Shown one piece after another: positions 4,901 to 10,766 of a stretch of DNA of 26,754 nt (within the stretch, counting starts at the first letter, position 1; each line of letters begins with the position of its first letter). Under the pieces are notes generated by a model, which was not told the DNA's origin, made no database searches, and saw only the letters and a list, made by a program, of their open reading frames with translations. Source of the stretch: a virus. The position numbers were made by a program, and so were the translations under genes. Location: positions 1 through 26,754 of the IMG/VR virus record IMGVR_UViG_3300034061_000930; one strand, 5' to 3'.

Positions 4901-5241
4901 TTGCAGACCGTACTCCGCACGAAGTAGGGGCCGCAAGTGGGGCTGCTCGGAAGGAAACCGCGACACGGTATGCCGTAAGGCTAGGGGGCAGTTCCCGAAC
5001 AATCCGTGCGGCTGGTCGAATCATCAAGCCGAGGGGCATACGGTGAGAATCCGTAGCATGATGATCCCGCAAGGGGGTGGAACCTGTTCCTTCTTACTTC
5101 ACTGTTGTGGGGTAGGGGGGTCTTTGGGTGGAATTTATTGAATTTGATTTTTGAGACACGGCTAGGTCTGGATTGATCCCCAGACCGAAAAGCGCACCTC
5201 CCGCCTGCCGCTGTTTCTTTTCAGGAGGAGCAGGAGTTGTT
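4901..5241 (+). other. GC-rich structured untranslated region upstream of the replication genes
   Basis: About 340 bases with no plausible gene. Visible structure includes a 7-bp long-range pairing CCGCACG (4915-4921) with CGTGCGG (5005-5011) and GTATGCC (4968-4974) with GGCATAC (5035-5041); together these would form a pseudoknot. There are also hairpins CGGCT/AGCCG (5009-5031), ACGG...CCGT (5040-5053) and CCC-GCAA-GGG with a GNRA loop (5066-5075). GGAAC-CT-GTTCC at 5079-5090 is operator-like. G-runs occur at 5109-5131. GGTCTGG/CCAGACC (5165-5186) is a 7-bp hairpin close to the next gene. It may be an RNA element, a leader, or part of a replication origin; nothing here decides between them. 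Confidence 0.4.
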
Positions 5242-5478
5242 ATGAGAAAGTTTGAAGTACGCACAACCAAGCTGGTTGTCGCACCTAAAAGCGAGCAAGT
5301 CTTTTCCGAGATGGCCACCTGGGTGGAAATCAAAGACGATGCTGCTGGTGAATTCGTCATGGTGACGCAATCAGGCCGCACTGATGTTGGCCAGATAGCC
5401 ATAGACACCGACGAATGGCCAGCACTGAGGGACGCCATTGACCGCATGATTGCTCAATGCAGGGGGAATCATGTTTGA
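5242..5478 (+). CDS. Conserved small phage protein (78 aa)
   Basis: A 78-residue protein (M-R-K-F-E-V-R-T-T-K-L-V-V-A-P) with alternating strands and a helix at the end (W-P-A-L-R-D-A-I-D-R-M-I). It resembles a small protein found beside replication genes in betaproteobacterial phages, of unknown function. The start is set by AGGAG five bases before the ATG. A second GGAGG lies further upstream and could be sequestered by CCTCCCGCCTGC around 5196-5207, so translation might be modulated. The stop overlaps the next gene by eight bases. Confidence 0.75.
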   Translation: MRKFEVRTTKLVVAPKSEQVFSEMATWVEIKDDAAGEFVMVTQSGRTDVGQIAIDTDEWPALRDAIDRMIAQCRGNHV

Positions 5479-5824
5479 ATCAGGCTTTGACCGATTCTGG
5501 GCAGCATGGCCCAAAAGCCCCAGGAAAGGCGCAAAAGCGGCCTGTCTTGCACGATGGAAGAAGGGTCTGTACGAACATTGTGCCGACCAGATTCTCAAGC
5601 ACGTTGAGTGGCAAAAAACCACCGATCAGTGGCTGAAGGACAACGGCGCGTTCGTGCCAGCACCCCTTGTTTACTTGAACCAAATGCGGTGGGACGGGGC
5701 CGAGATTCCAGAGCCTAAGCGGGTGGTGTCTATTGCCCAGCAGTTTGAGGAGCGCAACCGTAACGCGGTTCCGATGCCTGACTACATCCGTGAGCGCCTG
5801 GCGCAACTGAGGAAGGGGCAATAA
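5471..5824 (+). CDS. Replication-protein-like (gpO/DnaT-type C-terminal region)
   Basis: A 117-residue protein with the layout F-x-x-F-W-A-A-W-P-K-S-P-R-K-G-A-K-A-A near the N-terminus, then a helical middle (I-L-K-H-V-E-W-Q-K-T) and G-A-F-V-P-A-P-L-V-Y-L-N-Q-M-R-W-D. This is the pattern of the C-terminal domain found in phage replication initiators and DnaT-like helicase loaders. Here it stands alone without the usual N-terminal winged-helix origin-binding domain, so it may be a loader or accessory factor rather than a complete initiator. GGGGGA precedes the ATG. It overlaps the previous gene by eight bases and is followed immediately by the next gene. No helicase or DnaC-like loader is visible in this window. 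Confidence 0.7.
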   Translation: MFESGFDRFWAAWPKSPRKGAKAACLARWKKGLYEHCADQILKHVEWQKTTDQWLKDNGAFVPAPLVYLNQMRWDGAEIPEPKRVVSIAQQFEERNRNAVPMPDYIRERLAQLRKGQ

Positions 5825-6205
5825 ATGAGTATCGAAGCAATGAAGCTGGCGCTGGAGGCGTTGGGAAAGTGCCGTTATCGATCACTTGCCGACGAAATTG
5901 TTGATCCAGCCATCACCGCCCTCCGCACCGCCATCGCAGAGTCTGAGAAGCAGGAGCCTCGGTGCGCGGTAATCGTGGAGGTGTTCGGAAAAGACTGGCG
6001 GCTTGACTACATGTCGCTCCCCGTTGGAAAGCACAGGCTCTACACGCAGGAATATGTTTACACCACCCCATTCGCAGCACAGCGCCAGCCGCTGACGGAT
6101 GAGCAGATCGACGCAGTATGCGCCCCACTTGGGTTTGCCCAAATGTCGCCACGAGAAGTCGCCCGTGCCATCGAAGCCGCGCACGGCATAGGAGAGAAGA
6201 AATGA
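5825..6205 (+). CDS. Conserved phage hypothetical protein (126 aa)
   Basis: A mosaic-type phage protein. The N-terminus M-S-I-E-A-M-K-L-A-L-E-A-L and the end P-L-T-D-E-Q-I-D-A-V...A-R-A-I-E-A-A-H-G-I-G are modules that recur, shuffled with different middles, in many proteobacterial phages. The Y-T-T-P-F-A-A-Q-R-Q-P joint between them is also typical. Function unknown. It begins directly after the previous stop and ends in an ATGA overlap with the next gene. Confidence 0.8.
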   Translation: MSIEAMKLALEALGKCRYRSLADEIVDPAITALRTAIAESEKQEPRCAVIVEVFGKDWRLDYMSLPVGKHRLYTQEYVYTTPFAAQRQPLTDEQIDAVCAPLGFAQMSPREVARAIEAAHGIGEKK

Positions 6206-6456
6206 CTTTTGACGAATGGTTTGTCAAATACCCGCTGCCCGCTGAAATTGACACGATGGACGACACTGACCGTGAGCAATGGACATGGGCGCTGCGGTCG
6301 GCTTACAAGACTGGCGCAGCATCAACGCGTGAATGGGTTGGGCTGACGGATGAGGACTTTGAAAACGCTTTTCAAGAGACATACATCATGGGGGATAGCG
6401 ATCTTCAAGACTTTGCCAAAGTCATCGAAGCCAAACTCAAGGAGAAAAACACATGA
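6202..6456 (+). CDS. Hypothetical acidic phage protein (84 aa)
   Basis: An 84-residue acidic protein (M-T-F-D-E-W-F-V-K-Y-P-L-P) with helices around W-T-W-A-L-R-S-A-Y-K-T-G-A and F-A-K-V-I-E-A-K-L-K. No family is recognised. ATGA overlaps at both ends place it firmly in the rightward operon. A longer upstream reading in this frame would run inside the previous gene and is not supported. Confidence 0.7.
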   Translation: MTFDEWFVKYPLPAEIDTMDDTDREQWTWALRSAYKTGAASTREWVGLTDEDFENAFQETYIMGDSDLQDFAKVIEAKLKEKNT

Positions 6457-6695
6457 GAACCCACAAGGACAAGCTACAGGCGCTGCTCAGTTACCTGAGC
6501 ATCAACGTTTCCATTACGTCTCACCGGCTGATGGCTGAAAAGGCTTACGACATGGATGATGAGATATGGAGTTGGCACTGCCTATTCCTGTGGGCCGAAG
6601 ACAAGGATGATCGCGCCAAATTGTGGAAGTGGTTTTACAAGGAGTACCACGATGCCGTAATGCTCAAGGAGGGCTACTATGACTCGTACAAATGA
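6453..6695 (+). CDS. Hypothetical phage protein, Trp/Tyr-rich (80 aa)
   Basis: An 80-residue protein with many aromatic residues (I-W-S-W-H-C-L-F-L-W-A, W-K-W-F-Y-K-E-Y-H-D). It appears soluble and helical. It starts in an ATGA overlap with the previous stop and its 3' end overlaps the next gene by 17 bases. Function unknown. Confidence 0.65.
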   Translation: MRTHKDKLQALLSYLSINVSITSHRLMAEKAYDMDDEIWSWHCLFLWAEDKDDRAKLWKWFYKEYHDAVMLKEGYYDSYK

Positions 6696-6999
6696 CATCA
6701 TCCGCATGGCGCGGGAGGCAGGTGCATGGTCGCAGCAGTTTAAAAACCGTGACGTTGAATATGTGATGTCTGCCGAGTCTCTTGAACGATTTGCCGCCCT
6801 TGTCGCCGCTGCCGAGCGCAAAACGCTCATGCAGTTGTTTACCGATCCTGAAAACCAACCCACCCAGCACGGCACGGTGACGCTGGAGTACATGCAACAA
6901 GAAATTGCAGCCGAGCGCGAGGCGTGTGCTCAGATTGCCTTTAATGCCAAGACATACATTGAAGCTGCCGCCGCCATCCGAGCAAGGGGGCAAGCATGA
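6679..6999 (+). CDS. Conserved phage hypothetical protein (106 aa)
   Basis: A 106-residue helical protein with the common phage pattern I-I-R-M-A-R-E-A-G at the start, L-E-R-F-A-A-L-V-A-A-A-E-R in the middle and A-A-A-I-R-A-R-G at the end. Such proteins are modular and of unknown role. The start is well supported by AAGGAGG six to seven bases upstream, inside the end of the previous gene. The stop overlaps the next ATG. Confidence 0.78.
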   Translation: MTRTNDIIRMAREAGAWSQQFKNRDVEYVMSAESLERFAALVAAAERKTLMQLFTDPENQPTQHGTVTLEYMQQEIAAEREACAQIAFNAKTYIEAAAAIRARGQA

Positions 7000-7283
7000 C
7001 AAATGACGAGGGTCACCGGCTGCTGAACAGACTAAAAGAAGGGACAGCGTTTGAGTACCAACAAATCACAGCAGCCCTCATTGCTACCGGCGACCTGGAT
7101 GGAGGAATGGCGCAGGGAATGCGAAGCAAGGGAATGGATCAGCCGCTGGAAAGACCAGCAGAGCGCCAAGGGGACGCAGTGGGCGAATCTTTGGTGGTCA
7201 AGGGTGATCTTAAAAATCAGCGAGATTCGCGGCCCTGGTGCAGCGCATACCTTGCGTCAAGACATGAAACGACTAGCATATGA
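6996..7283 (+). CDS. Hypothetical protein (95 aa), largely overlapping the next reading frame
   Basis: The first ~35 residues (D-E-G-H-R-L-L-N-R-L-K-E-G-T-A-F) look like a genuine small phage protein, a helix followed by T-A-A-L-I-A-T-G-D-L. The rest is less protein-like and overlaps, in another frame, a DUF7696-like gene. Both ends carry ATGA junctions, one with the preceding stop and one with the following nuclease start, which argues that the whole frame is translated. Alternatively the original gene was shorter and a frame change fused it into the neighbour's DNA. Function unknown. Confidence 0.5.
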   Translation: MTNDEGHRLLNRLKEGTAFEYQQITAALIATGDLDGGMAQGMRSKGMDQPLERPAERQGDAVGESLVVKGDLKNQRDSRPWCSAYLASRHETTSI

Positions 7284-7302
7284 GACGAGCCGCCAAGATT
7301 GA
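7051..7302 (+). CDS. DUF7696-like small phage protein (67-83 aa, start uncertain)
   Basis: The block E-E-W-R-R-E-C-E-A-R-E followed by a spaced I-R-G-P-G-A-A-H-T-L-R-Q-D-M-K-R resembles the small DUF7696-type proteins of proteobacterial phages, of unknown function. The start is unclear. A TTG at 7051 has AAGGG upstream; the first ATG is at 7099 and begins just before the conserved block. If 7099 is right the protein has 67 residues. It lies almost wholly inside the alternative-frame gene from 6996 and overlaps the start of the nuclease gene by 23 bases. Confidence 0.6.
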   Translation: MSTNKSQQPSLLPATWMEEWRRECEAREWISRWKDQQSAKGTQWANLWWSRVILKISEIRGPGAAHTLRQDMKRLAYETSRQD

Positions 7303-7573
7303 CGCCAATCAGCAGCAAGTAGTCTCTGCGTTACGAGCCGCTGGCGCTACGGTGCAGTCTCTGGCGGCAGTTGGCAAAGGCGTTCCTGACCTGTTGGTGG
7401 GATACCAAAACAAGACACTTCTCATGGAAGTGAAGGACGGCAGCAAACCGCCGTCGGCCAGGGAGTTGACTGAAGATCAATTGACCTGGCATGGGGCATG
7501 GCGTGGCGGGCCGCTATCGGTAGTTGATGGGCCAGAAGCGGCACTAAGAGCATTGGGGGTACTGCGTGATTAA
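7280..7573 (+). CDS. PD-(D/E)XK nuclease, VRR-NUC-like
   Basis: A 97-residue small nuclease. Motifs in order: Q-Q-Q-V-V-S-A-L-R helix, then G-V-P-D-L-L-V-G (Asp37), T-L-L-M-E-V-K-D (Glu50, Lys52) and E-D-Q-L-T-W-H (Gln67). This is the standard VRR-NUC/Holliday-resolvase-like core of phage endonucleases. It probably cleaves branched or nicked DNA during replication or recombination. All catalytic positions are present. The start lies in an ATGA overlap with the frame from 6996. Confidence 0.85.
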   Translation: MRRAAKIDANQQQVVSALRAAGATVQSLAAVGKGVPDLLVGYQNKTLLMEVKDGSKPPSARELTEDQLTWHGAWRGGPLSVVDGPEAALRALGVLRD

Positions 7574-7898
7574 TCCAGAACAGTCAGCCGAGCGAATCCG
7601 CAACATCGCGGCAGACTACGGCAAGGCCAAAGGCGATAGGATTTACTTGGAAGAATTCAGGCGAAGCAAAAAAGCTATGCTCATGAAAGACTGTTTTTCC
7701 TTGGGCATCGAAGCAGCAAACGCCCAGGAGCGTGAAGCATTGGCCGATCCTGAGTACCACAGCTTACTGAAAGGCTTGGCCGCGGCAGTGGAGAAGGAAG
7801 AAACCTTGAAGTGGGAACTGGAAGCCGCGAAGATGGAAGTGGAAATCTGGCGCACCCAGCAAGCAAACGAGCGAATGGTGTTAAGGTCACATGAATGA
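7566..7898 (+). CDS. Conserved helical phage protein (110 aa)
   Basis: A 110-residue, almost fully helical protein (S-A-E-R-I-R-N-I-A-A-D-Y-G-K-A-K) with a likely coiled coil in the second half (L-K-W-E-L-E-A-A-K-M-E-V-E-I-W-R-T-Q-Q-A). It resembles a conserved phage protein found near zinc-ribbon and HNH genes. It starts at a GTG overlapping the nuclease stop by eight bases, with GGGGG upstream. Function not known. Confidence 0.75.
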   Translation: MINPEQSAERIRNIAADYGKAKGDRIYLEEFRRSKKAMLMKDCFSLGIEAANAQEREALADPEYHSLLKGLAAAVEKEETLKWELEAAKMEVEIWRTQQANERMVLRSHE

Positions 7899-8077
7899 AA
7901 TGCCCTGTATGCGGAACCTGGACGCTAATCAAAGACACCAGAAAGACGGCAGACAACCAAAAAAAACGTCGGTACGAGTGTGGCAATGAACACCGATTCA
8001 ACACTTTGGAGACAATCCTTCCCCAAAAGGAAGTACGTCCGAAGCGCAAAACTGCTGCGCCTAGTGGCAGGGCTTGA
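7895..8077 (+). CDS. Zinc-ribbon protein, NrdR-N-terminal-like (60 aa)
   Basis: A 60-residue protein with C-P-V-C (Cys3, Cys6), then D-T-R-K, R-R-Y-E-C (Cys29) and H-R-F-N-T-L-E (His33). This is the zinc ribbon that forms the N-terminus of the NrdR repressor. The ATP-cone part of NrdR is absent, so it is a stand-alone ribbon, likely nucleic-acid-binding. The tail is basic (R-P-K-R-K-T). The start overlaps the previous stop (ATGA). Its 3' half overlaps the next gene by about 90 bases. Confidence 0.78.
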   Translation: MKCPVCGTWTLIKDTRKTADNQKKRRYECGNEHRFNTLETILPQKEVRPKRKTAAPSGRA

Positions 8078-8360
8078 TTGCCAGTTCTGCGGGTCAGGAT
8101 CGTTCGTTCAGGCCGCGCACAGCAATTGGGGTGGGGGTAAGGGTCGAGGGATCAAGGCTGACGACAACCTAGTAGCGGCGCTGTGTATGCATTGCCATCA
8201 CGACATAGACCAGGGCGCGAAGTGGTCAAAGCGAGAGCGCCAGCAAGCCTGGTGGCTGGCCCACATTAACACTGTAGACCTTTTGCTGGCCACGAATCAA
8301 TGGCCTGTTGACGTACCCCTGCCTGATAGGCGAGAATGGGAACGGCTTTTCTCGCAGTAG
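7986..8360 (+). CDS. HNH-type putative nuclease, DUF1364-like
   Basis: A 124-residue protein with C-Q-F-C (Cys32, Cys35), A-A-H-S-N (His45, Asn47), a Gly-rich G-K-G-R-G-I-K-A-D-D-N-L and C-M-H-C-H (Cys67, Cys70, His71). This is the two-knuckle zinc and HNH arrangement of DUF1364-like phage proteins, often placed among nin-region genes. It may nick or bind DNA. The ATG at 7986 is the first ATG; a GTG six bases earlier is possible, and translation could also begin later, since the recognisable domain starts near K-Y-V-R-S. It is the last gene before a strong terminator. Confidence 0.72.
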   Translation: MNTDSTLWRQSFPKRKYVRSAKLLRLVAGLDCQFCGSGSFVQAAHSNWGGGKGRGIKADDNLVAALCMHCHHDIDQGAKWSKRERQQAWWLAHINTVDLLLATNQWPVDVPLPDRREWERLFSQ

Positions 8361-8383
8361 CCTATCTCCTTGGTTGAGATTTG

Positions 8384-8408
8384 GGGGGCTTTCCGGCCCT
8401 CTTTTTTT
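8384..8408 (+). terminator. Rho-independent terminator after the early rightward operon
   Basis: GGGGGC (8384-8389) pairs with GCCCTC (8396-8401, one G-T wobble) around the loop TTTCCG, followed by seven T residues. It separates the replication and nuclease genes from the late/accessory block. Confidence 0.85.
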
Positions 8409-8425
8409 GGTCTATCATTACCACT

Positions 8426-8785
8426 ATGGATGATGACGCCGCCGAATTCATAGCCGCCTTGCTGCACAGCAGCACGGTTGCCCACTTCATGCACCTGTCT
8501 ACCGATTCGTTTTCGGCACACAAGGCGTTGAGGCACTACTACGAAGACATTATCGAACTGGCTGACGATTTCGCAGAAGCGTATCAAGGCCGATACAACA
8601 AGATTAAGACCTATCCTGAAGAATTCCATTCAGGCAAAGAGCCGGTCAAATACCTGAAGTCTGTGCTTGCCTTTGTGGACGAAGCCCGCAAAGATTTGCC
8701 CCAGGATTCAGAAATCCAGAATATCATTGACGAAATTTGTCAATTGATAGATCGAACCCTGTACAAACTGAAATTCTTGGACTGA
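8426..8785 (+). CDS. DUF5856-like helical protein (119 aa)
   Basis: A 119-residue all-helical protein with L-L-H-S-S-T-V-A-H-F-M-H-L, S-F-S-A-H-K-A-L-R-H-Y-Y-E-D-I-I-E-L-A-D and F-A-E-A-Y-Q-G-R-Y. This spacing of His, Glu and Asp in a four-helix frame is the DUF5856 pattern of phages and recalls Dps/ferritin-like folds, though metal binding is unproven. No Shine-Dalgarno is seen. TATCAT at 8413-8418 would start a transcript almost at the ATG, so the message could be leaderless. It is the first gene after the terminator. Confidence 0.72.
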   Translation: MDDDAAEFIAALLHSSTVAHFMHLSTDSFSAHKALRHYYEDIIELADDFAEAYQGRYNKIKTYPEEFHSGKEPVKYLKSVLAFVDEARKDLPQDSEIQNIIDEICQLIDRTLYKLKFLD

Positions 8786-8796
8786 AAGGAAAGACC

Positions 8797-9015
8797 ATGA
8801 AAGACAACGCTGAGATGACCCCCAAGGGCTATGGTTCTGGCACCAAGCCGCCCGCTGGCGCAAATGCGTCTGATATGTCCGGTGAGCGCCATGGCAAAGT
8901 GGTGAACGGCGTTGGCATGGGCAAGGCCGATGGCACTGGCACCAACAGCCAGTTCAACGGTGGCCGTTCTAAGGGTGTGTGCTACACCCACGGACGTTCT
9001 TCCTACCAGAAGTAA
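8797..9015 (+). CDS. Small Gly/Asn-rich hypothetical protein (72 aa)
   Basis: A 72-residue, low-complexity soluble protein (K-G-Y-G-S-G-T-K-P-P-A-G-A-N-A) ending R-S-K-G-V-C-Y-T-H-G-R-S-S-Y-Q-K. It is probably flexible. AAGGA precedes the ATG. The next gene begins at the base after its stop. It may be a virion-associated or DNA-binding peptide; no family is known to me. Confidence 0.65.
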   Translation: MKDNAEMTPKGYGSGTKPPAGANASDMSGERHGKVVNGVGMGKADGTGTNSQFNGGRSKGVCYTHGRSSYQK

Positions 9016-9918
9016 ATGGCTATCCCGCTGTCAGAACTGGCAGCGGCGGGGCAGCAGCAGCCACAAGCTGCGACCACCCAAGGAAACTTGGCATCGCTGG
9101 TTCCGCAGCCGCCCCAGTTATCGGGCAATCCGATTGAATCGGCGTATTTCGACCGTCTGACCAATGATTACAAGGGTCTGACGCAAGAGTACGCTGCTTT
9201 GCCGTCTACGGACGGAGGGCGCATTCTAAACACGGATGACGCCCGCGAGATGTCGCCAGAGTACCGCGCAGACCGCACCAGGTCTGCTGACGTACATGAG
9301 CCGTCATCGGCATTCGTCAAACAGATGTATGCCCAAAGACTATCTGAAGACACCCCTACGGGCCGTGACAACACGGTTTTGTTCACCGCGGGTGGAACAG
9401 GGGCTGGTAAGACGACCGGCCTTCAGATGGTTCAAAACGTCCATCCTGATATCAAGAACGCGGAAATGGTGTACGACACCAACATGAACACGTTCGAATC
9501 CGCGGACAAAAAGATCAAACAAGCCTTGGATGCTGGCCGCAAGGTCAGTATTGTGTACACCTACCGTGACCCCGTAGAAGCCCTGGAAAACGGTGCATTG
9601 AAGCGGGCCAGCCGTATGGAGGCTGAGATTGGTACAGGCCGCACGGTGCCCATAGATGAGCATTTCAAGACTCATGCGGGATCGCGTGAAGTGATGGATC
9701 GGCTACAAGCCAAGTATGGTGATGACCACAGGTTTTCGTTGATGGTGGTTGACAACAGCCGCGGCCCTAAAAAAGCAGTTGTAAGCAGCCTTGACAAATT
9801 GCCTAAACTAGACCATACTCAGGTACGGAAAGGACTTAATGATGCACTCGAAAATGCCTACCGCACCGGGCAGATTAGCCCCGCCATCTACCAAGGAACG
9901 CGTGGCAACTCCCGCTGA
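9016..9918 (+). CDS. Zeta-toxin-like P-loop kinase
   Basis: A 300-residue protein. After a ~90-residue variable, Gln/Pro-rich region comes the zeta-type kinase core: E-P-S-S-A-F-V-K-Q-M-Y, Walker A G-G-T-G-A-G-K-T-T (residues 126-134), V-Y-D-T-N-M-N (about 152-158), T-Y-R-D-P-V-E-A-L-E-N-G-A (about 182-194), then E-E/D-H-like P-I-D-E-H-F-K-T-H and V-V-D-N-S-R-G. Known zeta toxins phosphorylate UDP-N-acetylglucosamine and block wall synthesis. Phage homologues are often of unproven activity. No epsilon antitoxin is recognisable next to it, so it may not be a toxin-antitoxin module. The start codon has only weak Shine-Dalgarno support and follows the previous stop directly. Confidence 0.82.
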   Translation: MAIPLSELAAAGQQQPQAATTQGNLASLVPQPPQLSGNPIESAYFDRLTNDYKGLTQEYAALPSTDGGRILNTDDAREMSPEYRADRTRSADVHEPSSAFVKQMYAQRLSEDTPTGRDNTVLFTAGGTGAGKTTGLQMVQNVHPDIKNAEMVYDTNMNTFESADKKIKQALDAGRKVSIVYTYRDPVEALENGALKRASRMEAEIGTGRTVPIDEHFKTHAGSREVMDRLQAKYGDDHRFSLMVVDNSRGPKKAVVSSLDKLPKLDHTQVRKGLNDALENAYRTGQISPAIYQGTRGNSR

Positions 9919-10021
9919 ACACAAGATGAAGCGAATGCACGAGGCTAAGACCCGTCGTATTGCTGAAGCCCTGGCAGCAGGTCTAAACGCCGCTGTAGAG
10001 GCTGGAAAGCCTATCCGATGA
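9902..10021 (+). CDS. Small helical basic protein (39 aa)
   Basis: A 39-residue protein starting at GTG (V-A-T-P-A-E-H-K) with AAGGA four bases before it, then a basic helix (M-K-R-M-H-E-A-K-T-R-R-I-A-E-A-L-A-A-G). An upstream in-frame ATG at 9839 lacks such a site and lies deep inside the kinase gene. It overlaps the kinase stop and ends in an ATGA overlap with the next gene. An antitoxin-like partner role for the kinase is conceivable from position only. Confidence 0.55.
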   Translation: MATPAEHKMKRMHEAKTRRIAEALAAGLNAAVEAGKPIR

Positions 10022-10239
10022 GCGATGCCCGCTGCAAGACTTGTCGGTTTTTCACCCAAGCGCAAGTGATGGGTGTCTGCCGCAGGTTTCCAGAACACCA
10101 GAACAAACATGAGTTGGACTGGTGTGGTGAGCATCAACTGGCCACGATCATTGCCCTGCCTGTGCTGACACCAGAACAGGTGGCACAGCGCAAAAAGCCT
10201 GGAAGGAAGCCCAATGTGCCCGATTCAACCGCTGCGTGA
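10018..10239 (+). CDS. Four-cysteine small zinc-binding-type protein (73 aa)
   Basis: A 73-residue protein with C-K-T-C-R-F-F (Cys6, Cys9), G-V-C-R-R-F-P (Cys21) and D-W-C-G-E-H (Cys36). This is a recurring phage pattern that suggests a single zinc or metal site, of unknown function. The tail is basic (R-K-K-P-G-R-K-P). It starts in an ATGA overlap and its end overlaps the co-chaperonin gene by 26 bases. Confidence 0.75.
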   Translation: MSDARCKTCRFFTQAQVMGVCRRFPEHQNKHELDWCGEHQLATIIALPVLTPEQVAQRKKPGRKPNVPDSTAA

Positions 10240-10486
10240 TCGCGTAGTGATCCAGCCCCGTGTCCGCAAGTTGTCGGACATTATTTTCACTATCAACAGT
10301 GAAAAGATGAACGAGGGCACGATTGTGGCCATCGGGCCGGACGTTCACGAAGTCAGGCCAGGCGATTTCGTCAAATACGGCAACGGCACCTATCTGGATT
10401 GGCCTGTTCAGCATTTTGACGGCCAGGACTACCAGATCATTCAGGAAGCCGACATCGCGTGTGTCGTGGAGGAAGATCATGCCTAA
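10214..10486 (+). CDS. GroES-like co-chaperonin (Cpn10 family)
   Basis: A 90-residue Cpn10-family protein. It has I-Q-P-L-R-D-R-V-V-I-Q at the start, a mobile-loop-like segment with the hydrophobic I-I-F-T (position of GroES I-V-L-T, which contacts GroEL), then E-G-T-I-V-A-I-G-P, V-R-P-G-D-F-V-K-Y-G and I-I-Q-E-A-D-I-A-C-V-V-E at the end. Phage co-chaperonins such as T4 gp31 replace or complement host GroES so that GroEL can fold the capsid protein. Its place upstream of the terminase and coat genes fits that. A good AAGGAAG site precedes the ATG. Confidence 0.88.
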   Translation: MCPIQPLRDRVVIQPRVRKLSDIIFTINSEKMNEGTIVAIGPDVHEVRPGDFVKYGNGTYLDWPVQHFDGQDYQIIQEADIACVVEEDHA

Positions 10487-10754
10487 AGGTCACGATAAAC
10501 CCATTCCGAAGACGACGACCGGTAAGGACAAAAACTACCGTCCTACCGAGCAAGGCGCAGGAATGACGGCCAAAGGCCGAGCCGCGTACAACGCAAAGAA
10601 TGACGCAAACCTAAAACCGCCAGCACCAAACCCGAAGACAAAAGCAGATGCTGGACGAAAAGCATCCTTTTGCGCGAGAATGGAAGGGGTGGTAAAGAAC
10701 GCCAAAGGCCCAGCAGAGAGGGCCAAGGCATCCCTAAAAAACTGGAATTGTTGA
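10479..10754 (+). CDS. DUF6321-like protein (91 aa)
   Basis: A 91-residue basic protein with G-M-T-A-K-G-R-A-A-Y-N, then N-L-K-P-P-A-P-N-P-K-T and G-R-K-A-S-F-C-A-R-M-E-G-V and finally L-K-N-W-N-C. This is the DUF6321 pattern, found in phages and of unknown role, probably nucleic-acid-binding. A longer frame upstream exists but the ATG at 10479 overlaps the co-chaperonin end and is the natural start. Confidence 0.8.
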   Translation: MPKGHDKPIPKTTTGKDKNYRPTEQGAGMTAKGRAAYNAKNDANLKPPAPNPKTKADAGRKASFCARMEGVVKNAKGPAERAKASLKNWNC

Positions 10755-10766
10755 AAGGAACAAATC

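Noticed and set aside
4666-5072. Long open frames on both strands (plus 4666-5046, minus 5072-4698, plus 4884-5141)
   Set aside because: They start inside cro or in structured sequence, have no ribosome-binding site, and translate to Arg/Ser/Pro-rich text without protein-like features. They cross the small-RNA hairpin.
5028-5080. Cobalamin-riboswitch-like string (CGGTGAGAATCCG followed by CCCGCAA)
   Set aside because: It recalls part of the cobalamin motif, but the conserved CCACTG region and the rest of the fold were not found and no B12-related gene follows. Probably chance; a covariance-model search would decide.
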